A DNA stretch of 64,000 bases. It comes from Rotaria macrura. Taxonomy: Eukaryota > Rotifera > Eurotatoria > Philodinida > Philodinidae. A program made the translations under genes and the position numbers. Of this stretch, positions 47,527-58,636 are shown piece by piece; the first letter of the stretch is position 1, and each line of letters starts with the position of its first letter. The notes below the pieces were generated by a model that did not search any database, was not told where the DNA came from, and saw only the letters and a program-made list of their open reading frames with translations. Location of the stretch: positions 1 to 64,000 of the forward strand of contig OENT01000919.1 in the NCBI GenBank assembly GCA_900239685.1, read 5' to 3'.

Positions 47527-50070
47527 CGATGCGATATTTCGATTAACTTGTATCTTGTATGTCAAAACCAAGAAAAAGAAAAATATAAAATGCTGTTTTG
47601 TAACAAGTGAAATGCACTCGAAAAGATTCGAATTCGAGGGTGTTAGTGGGATGTGTATATTTGTGAATCTCTTCCTCGATACATCCAACACCTTGCCTTA
47701 GTTCACAATATGATATCTTGAAAGTAAATATGAAAGATTTGCTTCTTTTTTTAAAGGCTAATGAACTGAATAAAATTTCTGAAAAAATTCCTTTCCAGCT
47801 TTCTGCTCTACGAGACAAGCTACAGATATTCAGTCGTTAAACTGTGATGGGTGTAAATTTCATCTTAATCTGGGCCTGGATTCAGCTGACTTAAGTTGCT
47901 TCTAGATTAGATGGTCTTTTGCAATCGGTATCAACTACATCAAAATTTGAAAACAAGTTTCTGCTATTCTTCTAATATACATCGCACTATACACTTACAT
48001 TCACAAAATAATTGAATTATGGCTTCGATATCACTTTAACAGCGCTGTGAACAAATTTTGTAATACAAGATATTGCGTAGACTTTTCTAAACGACTTAGA
48101 ACTAATCATATAAAATGCAAAAGCTATTTCTGCTACCAAATATTACTCCGTAACTTTCTCTTCGCTGTTAAGTGATTGAAGCCGAAACATTCTAGGTAAA
48201 TTGAAAAATATGCGTTTGGTGTTGTTGTTGATAGGAATTCGTTGTTGCGTCGTACGCCGTTCGCTTTTTCTCAATCCACGTTTTTTGCTTAATTCTGCAA
48301 CAAGGTCACTCTTTCTTCTGGTCTACCTTGTTTTATTTCGCCTTCTGTTTTTCTTGTTTTCTTTTCAATTCCTAGTCACATGCGCACCTTGTTGAGAAGG
48401 CAAGTACATTTAGCAACTGTAGAGTATTCACGAAACGTATGAATGAAGCATGATAGCAAAGAAAAACGAAATCTTGTTCGTACAATGTAAAGATAAGCGA
48501 TGAACGACACGTTCTAGTTTGTTTCAGTCTCATAAATCGATTCGATGGTTAATGGAGCACATCTCTTCTAAATAACATGCTGTGATTTACTTGAGGTTGA
48601 AAAGGAAATGAAACAAAGTTTCTGCTCGATCATGATATTGGCAAATTTATTTCATACCGATATTCAAATTGAATGCATATGCAGTTTTCATTCGTGAAAG
48701 ATAGAGAGAAGAGGAGCATTTAACTATAATAGTTCAGTGAAGGCCGAGAGTGAGTGTTTGATAGTGATTTCTAATCTTGTTCGCAAGCACATCTCCACCT
48801 AACTAATAGTTAAGCCCGAGAAAGTATCTTCCCCATCGACTTTAAACATGTTGCAAGTGTAGAGTTTTTGCTCCGTTTGCTTGATGTTCGAACATAATTC
48901 TATTAACTTCCTTTTGAGTACCATACCAGTTTCATCAAGATAGAGTTGAAAACTTACTTTTAGTGTCGCTTTGGAGAATTTTTCTCCCTTTGGATACACA
49001 TTGACAGCTATTGAATTTCATAGGACTCTAAAATTTATGCGAACTTTGCACACTAGTTAAGTGTTCGCTAAATAAAAATGTTTTGCATACACTAATTGTT
49101 TCTTTTATCTTGCAATTTAACTACATAGAGCAAGTCAATGGTATCACTCACATTGATTTCAAATGCAAAAGAGGCATTACTGCAATCAAATTCTCGTAAA
49201 TAATATGTATATTACCCCAGAAAGAAATATTCACACTGCTCTGTACTAATCATTGACCGCTTACCATTAACTACTTTGACATGTAGACTTGATCTTCAAT
49301 TCGTTTTTTGACTGTTAAGAAAGTGAAATGAAGCTATCTTATATTCAATGAGACATAGTCATTGTTCACGGTTAAATTCAAATGACTCTGTTGATTACTT
49401 CAAAATGCGTAGTTTCAGGCTGTACGTAGTATCAATTAGTAAAATGCACACAGATGTTTCTTTTTATTGAATGTGAGTGTGTATAGGGTTCGGTTCGCGG
49501 GTGGTTATTGGCGAGGTTAATGAGACACCGACACTCACACATTCATCGGTTCACACCGTCAGATCATTACAGTGAATGCAACGTTTTTGCAATAAAACCT
49601 GAGAGTGGCCTCAGTTATAAAAAAGATTGACGGCTCTCATGGTTATGAAGCTGATAAAACGTTTCGAGACGATTCAATACTTGACTCTAATGCTAAAGAC
49701 GGGAAATCCTTTCGAGTCAAGACTCAGCATTTGCTCAGGGATCACTGAAAGGGTTAAAGATTTCGGGATGTAGATGGGATTTTTCAAAAAAATCTTGCAC
49801 AAAAAGCATGAAATGTAGGCTAAAGCTGATTTTTTTTGTTGAAGAAAACTAAAAATTGTTTATTATTGTGGTGGCGTACAGTTGCTCCACCCAGCTAGTG
49901 GGCCTGCTGCCTTTGCTGTCTACATCATTTTAAATAAATTCGAACGCAATTAGACGATTACATTAAACGAATTCACCGTCAGCGAGGATTATGAGTACAT
50001 TACGATTATTTATTTGAGAGCATAGATACTACACAGAAGCTTGTCCAAGTTAGTATTTTGTATGTTACAG
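47527..50070. other. Intergenic region, no gene recognised
   Basis: Open frames are short and unsupported. Near 49469-49546 a GT-rich patch is bounded by short inverted copies of TGAATGTGAGTGT and its near-complement. A GAAAGGGTTAA word at about 49747-49757 resembles the end of the TTAA-flanked element at 52871-53149, but no partner end was found. Confidence 0.45.
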
Positions 50071-53000
50071 TCAACATCCGTTGTTTAGTAAGTCAAAGCG
50101 TTGCACTCGATTATTGAGCAAATCGAGAACGTACAGATTGTACTTGGCATCGAATTTTGCTCGAATTGGACAGTTAAATTGCCTGTTGGTTGTTCCAGGA
50201 ATATTTGTGCCTAAAAATATGCACAGGAAAAGATTGAAAAGATATTTCATGTACTAACTCTTATTCAGAATGACTGTCATTAAAACATAAGAGTGTCTCT
50301 CGCAAGTAAAATTTGTAATAGTATAGAGAAACGCTTTGCGACTGTATATTGATGCTAATTACAACAGACAAAAATTTTCATGTACCAAGAAAAGAAAAGT
50401 AGTGCGAGCGAAAAAAAGTAAACGAAGCAGACATAAGAAAAACCAACACTTCAGTAGAATAGAAAAACATTAATAAACAGGATATGTTTGAACGATTTCT
50501 ACTGACGATTAAAAAATATAATGATCCGTGGTCTAGTGTTCGATGATTCAGTCGCCAATTCTAAAACTACAATGATTTAGCACACTTATGCATTAAGAAA
50601 TACACGCGCTTTCTGTAAATTAAATCTAATTTAAATATAATGCAATTTCAATTTGGCGATAAGAAAAATAGATACATTGGGTGAATCTTTTTTTTGCATA
50701 AAAGACTCATCATGATTGAGGTTGCGCACAGCGTAACGTGTTTCAAAGAAAGGCCTTGTCTACACTAGAAAAATAATGCGGCATTAATCTCGAATTAAAT
50801 GTATGTGCGTCTACACCTATAAGTTTAATGCATCAATCAGAACTGAGAAGTAGCCACTATAATGTTGTCAGAATGAACGATTCTAGCACGTGGTCACGAA
50901 AATCGTCGCTTCTGTCGTTCTATAGTTCATTAATCGCGTTCGAAAGATCTATCTATCGATGATAAAAGGCGACTTTATCGAGGCACATTCATTGTTCTAA
51001 TTAGCGTATCAAGTTCTTTCTCGATTGGTGCATTAACTTTAATGCACTTTTGAAAAGTGCATTAAATCTGAATTAACTCTTCGACCAATCACGTGCCTTA
51101 ATTCAGCATTAACTTTTCTAGTGTAGACAAGACCAAAGATCAACTATCAGAAAGAATATGACTGTGTTTATGTGGCATTATTGTTCTTTTTCGCATCTTT
51201 GAATTTTTCCAGGAGTTTAGCATAAATCGCTGCTGATAATCTTCGCTTTAATTTTTATAATACAAATTTTTAAACAATTAGATATTCATTGTTTTCTCAT
51301 CGAAGAAACAATTTTACCCACAAGAGATGTATTCAAAGAAAAGAAGAACTGATGTATGATTTTTGTAAGATTACTCATCTGGGTTCATATCTAAAACTTT
51401 GAGTGACACCATAGCGCTGATAAACGAGAGATGAATAAGAAAAAATGACATTGCATTTCAAGTGAAATAGAAAATAAAGCTGCTTTACATTAGAAACAAT
51501 TTTCTTAAATTTATGTATAAATTACAATTGAAAGATTGTTTGGTAAAAGTCCAACTACAGCTGTATCATAAACAACAAGATACAAACTTAAAGATAAAGA
51601 CTCATTTTAAGACAATAGAGCACAAGGAATAACCTGTATACAAGATAGTCATTCCATGTATCGCTACCATGCTAAGCCTTCTTAGTGACTTATACAAAAT
51701 TAGCGACATCTATATTATTTTTTATTAATACATCCAAAATCCTTTAGCACGTTTCTTAGTTAGCGTTTTTGAATTGAAAATAAATTAGAATCTTAATTCC
51801 TAGTGCGTGTGTATATACGAAGTGTAGCTGAGAAACAAATCTATGATACTATAAGCCAATCTATTACACCAGACCACAGATCATAAGACAATCTGTTATT
51901 TTCTGAATAAATCAGAAACAAAAGAATTAGCAAACTCCAATTTTCTATGTTGAAAAGAAGTGACTATCATGTAGCTGACTATGTGTCAAGGGGGAAACAG
52001 CTGATTTGTTTTTGATTTTAAATCAATTTTATATCAAGAAAATCAAAAAAATCAAGAAATCAAAAAAATCAGTGACTACATTGAAATGATAAAATTTAGT
52101 ATCCCTTGTTGTTAGAAATATCAATCGAGAGAGGGACAGTTTAAATCCGATTTTCCTGATTTCTTTTATTTCTTTTATTTTTCTTGATTTTTCTGATTAA
52201 TACCAATTGATTCAAATCAGAAAAATAAAAAATAAAATAAAAAGAAATCAGAAATCAGCTGTTTTCCCCTTGTCATTTATCAATTCAAAAATTTTAGTGA
52301 TGAAAATCACCTTTCTACTTTTCCCTTTCAACATGTAACAAACAGTTGGTGATGTTGTGTTTATTTAGAAATATCTATTCGCATATAATCCAGTTCCTGT
52401 ATTTGATTTGGAATTGTTTTACTTTCAGATATATATGAGTGTTTTTCAGTAAAAAAAGCCGCATGAAAACTATCGTTTTCCGATACGAATCGAGATATCG
52501 ATGAACGGAAATGTCCTGAAGACCAGAAACTTAAAAGATTTTAGACTTCATTTTCTCGGGTTTTCTTTCTTTTATTTTGAAAAATTATCAAATTGAACCT
52601 GTGGATTGTCATCTAATAATATTCCTATTCTGGAAGCATAATTTTATTTTTTTTCGGTCAATCTTTTCATTTTCATATTATTTTTAAATAAAATTATATT
52701 GTTCAGTTTTAAATTTAATTTGGGTTCTAAATTTTCATAGTATGATAGTCAATCAATTAATTTTTAAATATCGATTTAATATAGACTATTTGCAACACAA
52801 CACATGCATGAAAGAGATTAATTACAAGATGGATAACGTGGTGGAGCAATAAGAAGAGTCCCAAGTTTAACCCTTTCAATCCCGACATTTTCTTGCGTTC
52901 TGTAGAAACACGAAAACAGATAGTTCAATGTCTCTCTCTTGCGTTCTGCTATTTAAAACATATGTGTTTCTTGCGTTCAGTTATCTAAAAAATGTGTTCG

Positions 53001-55372
53001 ACACATAGATTCATTCTTCATAGCCATGCGAAGTGATTTTCCTTTGAATATATCATANGATTCTCGCTGTTTAACAAGAAGAAAGAGCGCAAACTTTTTC
53101 TTTTTCGTTCCGTATGTCATCTCGTAGATGACATACGGGATTGAAAGGGTTAAGTATCTTGAGCGATAGCAAAATACTGCTACACCTTCAATTTTATCTG
53201 AATGACTAAACATAAATGTTGTCAGATAATGAACCGTAATAGAAAGTTAAGAATACATGACCGAGTGCAGAATCCTTCATGTAGAAAAAGTGACTTTTCG
53301 AAAATCAGGTCCGCGAGATTTGGTTTTCCGACAATGAAAGTTAGAGACCTGTGTTTCGAATGATCAAAAAGAGAACCGTCAGAATGAGAAATGGATTCAT
53401 TTAACAACTATAATAGCTTACTGATCACGCATAGACTAGATAATTTTCAAATCTTTTCAAAACGTTTCTGTTTTATTAGCTTTAACATGTTCAGAAGAGC
53501 CCACATGTACTGCTTTCAACAGTTATATGAACAGTTCACTATCTTCTTTTGATTTTTCTCTTTGTTCTGTAGAACACAATCGGCTACTTTGTACTTTGAA
53601 ATGGTTAGAAATTACTAAGTGTACTCTTGAAATTCACTAGCAAGTATGCGAACCCATTTTAATAACTTGGTGCATGTAGTTTAGTTTTTGCAGTTTATGT
53701 TTCTGAGAGCGAAAAGCGATCAATATACATGTCTTTAGTTAGAAGTATTGGAATAGACTCACCTGCGATCGTGCGCGCTTGTTTCGCTTCATTCAAAATT
53801 TGAATGACGCGGTGATTCATGCAATCCGGAATGTATAATTCTTTAGCAGAATCAAGCTCGATGCCGAAGGGTGTGAGTAATTCACCGAAATCCACTTCAT
53901 TGCTTTGCAAACCAGCGACCGTAATGCCGTGTCTAGAGCCTAATGTAAACTTTTGTACGCGACTGTTGTACATATCTGACACATAAAATGTTCCAGATAT
54001 CTCATCAACAGCAATATAGCTTGGAGTATTCAGATGTTCGCTATCTAAACCTGGGGTTCCAGTCCCAGCCACGAGCTTCAAACTATTTTCCGTTTTGTTC
54101 CACATAATTATGCTATGATTTGCACTTTCACAATAATAGAGAAGATCACGTACTCTGTCATAGGCCATTGCCTCTACATCTATTATTTCACTCAAAACGA
54201 AGCTGTCACCTTGCCAACCCAATACCGTGGTTCCATTGGGAAAACCAGATACTGCCGTTAACGGAAACGCTTGTATCCGATTGTTGTCTGTATCCGACAC
54301 ATATAATTGATCTTGTACAACTAGAAAAGTAAAACATAAACTTCTATTGATAGTTTCAGTCAAGAGGGGTAGAAAGCAACGGTTATTGAAACAAAGAGTG
54401 CAATTAAAATCATCGGTGACGATATTTCTGATCATAATTGCTAAGATTGTTCATTTCCCGGTTATTGATCTGAATAAAGGACTGATCTTTTCATGCTACC
54501 GTCTTTTCGAAAGAATGCTCACTTTTCAAGAGAAAGAGAAACATAGGAATAGCCAGATGTTACTGTCCGACTGGAACCAAGCGGTTCCGTTGAATTGCGG
54601 TAATTTCCTTTGATAGAAATTCTTGTACAGGTTTTTTTAAGACAAGTTCCTGCAACTTTTCATGGAAATCGGAACCAGCCAGACCATGTCCCTCGAAGGC
54701 TGTGAAAGAATTCGATTGCAGCTCAATAGTCAGAGCACAGCGTAGGCTACAGTAGCCATTGCCTTAAAACAAAGGGATCTACTTATTTCGACAACCGAAG
54801 TACAAAAACTCAGTAGTTATTTATTAGTGTCAGATGGAAAACAATATTCTTCGCTATTGATTGCCTTCAGTTCAAATGTGAAATTATGGAGTTTAGCTGT
54901 GCGAATAGAATCATCATCCATCGCCTACTTAGGCTGACTTTAAAACAAAAAAGAAAAGTGATTATCACCTGCTATGGCTAATGGAGCTGCTAGGACATTG
55001 GTTCCCGAGCCATATGAGCCTGTTCCCGCAACTATATAACCTTGATTCGAATTGACTGGCCAATAAAGGACTCGATTATTTTTAGAATCTACGATGTAAA
55101 TATTGCCAATGGCATCAACGATAAGATCGGTAGCAAAATCGAGACCAAACAGTGATGATGAGCTTGAGCCATTCGTGAACCCAGCGACCGTCACACCTTG
55201 TGTTTTCCAGATCGCATTGGCAGAGCAGAGAGGAGTAATGGGCACTATGTACGAATGCAAATAATGATTCATCGAAAATAATGTGTGAGAGAACGAGAAA
55301 GAGACCTGGTGTTGATGATTGATCAATTGTAGAAACCGCTGGGCCTACAATCAGACAAGAGTATGTCACCAT
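50071..55372 (-). CDS. NHL-repeat beta-propeller protein (4 coding exons seen, 5' end uncertain)
   Basis: Inferred exons in transcript order: 55372-55306, 55244-54969, 54320-53763, 50210-50071. They give 1041 nt with consistent phase and 346 residues. Six NHL-type units are visible, each with a hydrophobic start, an LYVxD or IYIVD strand and an NNRVQxF end: IVDSKNNRVLYW, LYVSDTDNNRIQAF, LLYYCESANHSIIMW, FYVSDMYNSRVQKF, LYIPDCMNHRVIQI and LYVLDLLNNRVQRF. Six units predict one closed six-bladed propeller, used for protein, RNA or glycan binding or as an extracellular scaffold. The last blade is split from the rest by a 3.55 kb intron; the join (TIAG then GTNIPGTTNRQFNCP) is in phase and matches the repeat. 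The first exon is doubtful. ATG 55372 opens a frame, but a TTGTAG acceptor at about 55347 suggests a further upstream exon, possibly near the 15-N gap or at 57442-57516. The protein ends NNGC. Confidence 0.75.
50752..51134. mobile_element. MITE-like element (383 bp) in the NHL gene intron
   Basis: The ends GGCCTTGTCTACACTAGAAA (left) and the reverse complement of the right end, GGTCTTGTCTACACTAGAAA, match at 19 of 20 positions. Similarity continues inward through an ATTAA-rich part. There is no coding frame. A perfect 23-nt palindrome sits inside near the right end. Target-site duplication is unclear, although AAA/AAAG flanks both sides. Confidence 0.8.
51041..51063. repeat. Palindrome inside the 50752-51134 element
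   Basis: AATGCACTTTT and AAAAGTGCATT are exact reverse complements around a single G, giving an 11-bp stem. Subterminal palindromes like this are common in small DNA transposons. Confidence 0.85.
51987..52272. mobile_element. MITE-like element (286 bp) in the NHL gene intron
   Basis: The left end CAAGGGGGAAACAGCTGATTT and the right end, reverse-complemented as CAAGGGGAAAACAGCTGATTT, match at 20 of 21 positions. Inside, A-rich TCAAAAAAATCA-type words on the left mirror T-rich words on the right, so the whole element can fold back. No coding frame is present. The flanks do not show a clear target duplication. Confidence 0.8.
52867..53153. mobile_element. piggyBac-type MITE with TTAA boundaries, in the NHL gene intron
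   Basis: TTAA at 52867-52870 and 53150-53153 flank an element of 279 bp whose ends, CCCTTTCAATCCCG and CGGGATTGAAAGGG, are exact inverted repeats of 14 bp. TTAA duplication plus a CCCT/CCYT start is the signature of the piggyBac superfamily. A subterminal hairpin (CGTATGTCATC...GATGACATACG, about 53111-53137) lies next to the right end. CTTGCGTTC is directly repeated three times inside. There is no transposase, so it is non-autonomous. One ambiguous base is at 53058. Confidence 0.88.
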
Positions 55373-55555
55373 ACAATATTGTGCTATTCAGGTTGGCTAT
55401 TAAAATTTTCTATGTAATTTACTACAGAACCAAGACGAATCACGCAAAAGACAAATCATCGTCTTCTTCCATGAGACTAGATCTTTTAGTTCATCGTCAC
55501 GTGAGTTCATTCCAATTTCGTTACTGCTATCTTTTAACTACCGGCGTGATGACAT

Positions 55556-55570
55556 NNNNNNNNNNNNNNN
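55556..55570. other. Assembly gap (15 N)
   Basis: Undetermined bases just upstream of the presumed 5' part of the NHL gene. An exon could be interrupted here. Confidence 0.99.
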
Positions 55571-55576
55571 GGAAGT

Positions 55577-55830
55577 GTGTTTCGCAGCATTTTTACTTTG
55601 ATAGGACGCGTTTTGCTGCCTTGACTTTTCGAGATGATGCAAAACGCTTCTTTTTGAGATTTCGTTTTGAAGCTTCTACGAAGCGAAACGCTGTTGAACT
55701 GATTGTGATCGAGAAGGAACGCATTTTACTGAGTCACAATTAGGAGAAAACGCGAAGCGCCTCTCTTTGAAATGTATTTTGCATCGTTTACGCTTCCAAT
55801 GATGAAAAACGAATCTCTTTTGTCGCAGCA
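55577..55830. repeat. Degenerate AAAACGC / GAAGCG motif cluster
   Basis: GCGTTTTG, AAAACGCTTC, GAAGCGAAACGC, AACGCATTTT, AAAACGCGAAGCG and AAAAACG recur in both orientations over 250 bp beside the N gap. No coding content was recognised. It may be a degenerate satellite or part of a repeat that caused the gap. Confidence 0.45.
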
Positions 55831-56825
55831 TCTCCCGCCAAATTTATCTTCATAAAGCATATGGATTAAGAAAACTCAGATATTTTCATGATTGTCGAAA
55901 TGAAACCAACTGGTTTTACAAAAGATTTGCTGATCGGATTGTTTTTGGTCATAAAGATGGCGGTGAAAATCTTCCGTAGCCAAGGTCAAATCGAATTCTC
56001 CTAATACTTAGACAGATTAAGTCGTTTTCTAAAGCTAATTACAAGTTAGACTAGCGTTCAACATTAGAGTGTAACTAAAGTTATCTCTTGTTAGAAAACT
56101 TATTTCACTAACTTTTCATTTAAATGAAGCGCATTTTGTGTCATTGAATACAGTAATGTATTAAATGTTAAAAAATTTGAAAAGACTTAGTGACAACTGA
56201 AGTAAAAGTAATGTGTATGGCAGCTTGGCGTTACTGTGAGAGAAAAGCATTTTCGGGCAACATATAATTTGTAATAATAATTATTGTGAATTTATGTGAA
56301 CTGCCTTATAGTGACAGATTATATACTCTCAGAAATATGACTAAAACATGAACTTCATTCGTATTTTACCGATGCAGCTAATTATGGCTTGCTCATGAAA
56401 GAGATTAGAATTACCGAAAAAAAATTTCTTTTAATTATGAATATGCTTGGTCTTACACATCATGGATTTGCCGTTACAAAAGATTATTAAATCCAGGAAA
56501 AATTGTGAAAAAATTCAAAATTCAAAATAGGAATTCTTTAGAATTTAGACATATGAAATTTAATTCTTTCAAATTTCAAATCCATTTTATATCGCATTAA
56601 ATTCATTTTCGTCGGATATTTTCGCTAAAAAAAATAATTTTGCTGATGTTACTCTTTAAAGTTAAATTTAAAATAAAGTAACAGAAAATCGCACTCATAC
56701 TTGGATAGAGGGAGAAAAATAAATATGATTCTTCATCACTCATTCAGATGCGAAACCGAAACTTATTCTAATAAGTTTACATGGCACGTCTAAATAAGAG
56801 TAGAATAGACACATATACTATACGA

Positions 56826-56905
56826 CTATTTCAGTCGAATGGTAAGTGTGCATATCTTCTAATCTGGTGTTCTCGTGTTCGAATCCACCTCTTCAAACTA
56901 TCAAA
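56826..56905 (+). other. tRNA-like segment (possible SINE head or tRNA relic)
   Basis: An A-box-like AGTCGAATGGT is followed about 40 nt later by a good B-box, GTGTTCGAATCC. The spacing suits RNA polymerase III internal promoters. The T stem and acceptor stem do not pair, so it is not an intact tRNA. It could be a tRNA-derived SINE or chance. Confidence 0.3.
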
Positions 56906-57271
56906 ATAAATGCAGGTTGGCTCCAAAATGATATGATTTAATTGCAAATGGGTGCATGGATAGCATCTATTAGTTGAGTTCTACGAACTCCATCATGATT
57001 TTTATTTTTTTTCGCCTTCAAATTATGAAATACCATAGTTTGAGAAAGACTGCTAAATGCCTCAAAGAAAGACTCGTTCCGCAACATGTATTTTAGCAGA
57101 TGTGAAACACATTAAACCGGCCAGCATTAGCGCGTTTTCGCAGCAATGGAGGAACTCGTTTTTTTCGTAGAAACTTACGCCATGGGGAAGAGCTTTTGAG
57201 CTATTTGGAGTCAACCATCATCCTGTGACACGGTATACTAGCGGGAACCAGCCTTTACAAGTTTATCTTAC

Positions 57272-57345
57272 AATAAAGTCCAAATATTTGATTGTACTTC
57301 AACATTTTAGTATCCGTAAGGGCAATCAAGTGTTTGGACTTTATT
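57272..57345. repeat. Hairpin with 23-bp stem
   Basis: AATAAAGTCCAAATATTTGATTG (57272-57294) pairs along its full length with 57323-57345; the two non-identical positions become G-U wobbles in plus-strand RNA. The loop is 28 nt. It could be a pre-miRNA-like hairpin, a transposon relic or a terminator-like fold. Confidence 0.7.
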
Positions 57346-57441
57346 TTCAGATAGAATTAAATGGTCAGGACTCACACTAATATATAGTAGCACCGTTCGA
57401 TGATCGTAGACTTGAAATAGCTAAAGAGCTCTGTGTGTTAC

Positions 57442-57516
57442 GTATGACATAGTCCAAGAATAAGCGAAAGTATGAAAGTCTTGCTTCCCCTCTTCTTCTC
57501 TTTCGTAGTCGTCCAT
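57442..57516 (-). CDS. Candidate first coding exon near a TATA box
   Basis: ATG at 57516 opens 25 codons rich in acidic and polar residues (MDDYEREEEGKQ at the start) and reaches a GTAACA donor at 57441. It would suit a short cytosolic N-terminus of a membrane protein. A TATA box lies about 40 nt upstream. I could not link it in phase to a specific downstream exon; the NHL gene is the nearest candidate on this strand. Confidence 0.25.
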
Positions 57517-57554
57517 CTATAATATAGTTGGGATAAGCCACGACCGACATGCTC

Positions 57555-57560
57555 TTTATA
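57555..57560 (-). promoter_or_regulatory. Putative TATA box
   Basis: The minus strand reads GGCCGGTATAAAGAGC, a strong TATAAA in GC-rich flanks. It is about 39 nt upstream of the ATG at 57516, a normal distance if transcription starts about 30 nt downstream of the box. Confidence 0.4.
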
Positions 57561-57982
57561 CCGGCCACTCGACCCATTTTTATTTTGTTAATGCTAACAT
57601 AAAGAGTGCATATTGACTTTTAACCAGTTTAATAAAAATTTCTTTCTTTCAACTTACTTCAGTGACATTTTTATCGATTTTGTACTATAGTTCAAATATT
57701 TATTTAACAGACTTGACAATCATAATCTGACTAAAGCATATCAACGAAAATTTTGAGAACATCGTTGAAATAAACGACTTACATCATTTCTAGATAGTGA
57801 CTATTTTAGCCGTTTGATCAGCAATACCAATTCGTCTTTATCTGAATCTCGTCTACCCTGCGTAAGATTCTTCTAACAGTTCGGAAACTTGACTAAAGTG
57901 GCCATCACCACTACGCAAACCCGTCTTGTCCGAAAAAATCAAGTGATTTTGAAAAAAAAACGAATGGTCACAGTGAATATGT

Positions 57983-58531
57983 CATAGAAGGAACCGGTCT
58001 AATTTTTTGACGACCGGGTGCCGGTCAACAGGTAAAATACGACACGAATCATAAAATTTCTTGATCTTCTTTTTTAGTGCCAAAGCAAACGTATTTCAGA
58101 AAAAAGTGACTTTTTATAAAGTTTGACCCATGGAAATTGGGACAGACGAATACGAATCTTCAATTATAGTCTTTCAAAATTTCATACTGAAATTTTTTAC
58201 TTTTCAAGTCTATTGTAGAAGAGCAGAACGAAAAAATCAAGCACACAATTTGAAAAAAACAGATTCCAGATTTGTTTTCCTCGACCTCGATTACGTTTGC
58301 TCAAATTTCATGGAATCCTATTTTTTCCTCCAAAACTATTCTTTTAGCAGAACAAGACTAAATTTATCAATTTTAAGATTAAGTTACCCTCCATGGTGGA
58401 TGCCGTAAAAGAAACCGTTATCAAACGATAGACGGAATTCAGACTGGTATAACGGCAGACCGGTTTCAAACTGGTATAGGGGCAGGTCTTAAGCCTTGAC
58501 TGGCTGGTTCCCAGTACCGGTTCCATCTATG
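57983..58531. mobile_element. MITE-like element with CCGGT-rich ends
   Basis: The left end CATAGAAGGAACCGGT (57983-57998) and the reverse complement of the right end, CATAGATGGAACCGGT (58516-58531), match at 15 of 16 positions. Further CCGGT and CTGGTATA words lie just inside both ends. The element is about 549 bp with an AT-rich centre. No transposase was seen. Confidence 0.6.
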
Positions 58532-58636
58532 GAATGTGTTATGCCATGATTAAAGCAAGAGAATATCACTCACTTGTAGATAAGTTCGAAACATTTGTTG
58601 CTAGTTGATAATCATGATTACCTATAATGGAGATTC

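Larger units (their letters stand above)
55831..58636. other. Intergenic region between NHL and modular membrane-protein genes
   Basis: No complete gene was recognised. It contains a tRNA-like segment, a perfect-stem hairpin, a putative TATA box with a candidate first exon, and an inverted-repeat element, all listed separately. The rest is AT-rich and shows nothing. Confidence 0.5.
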
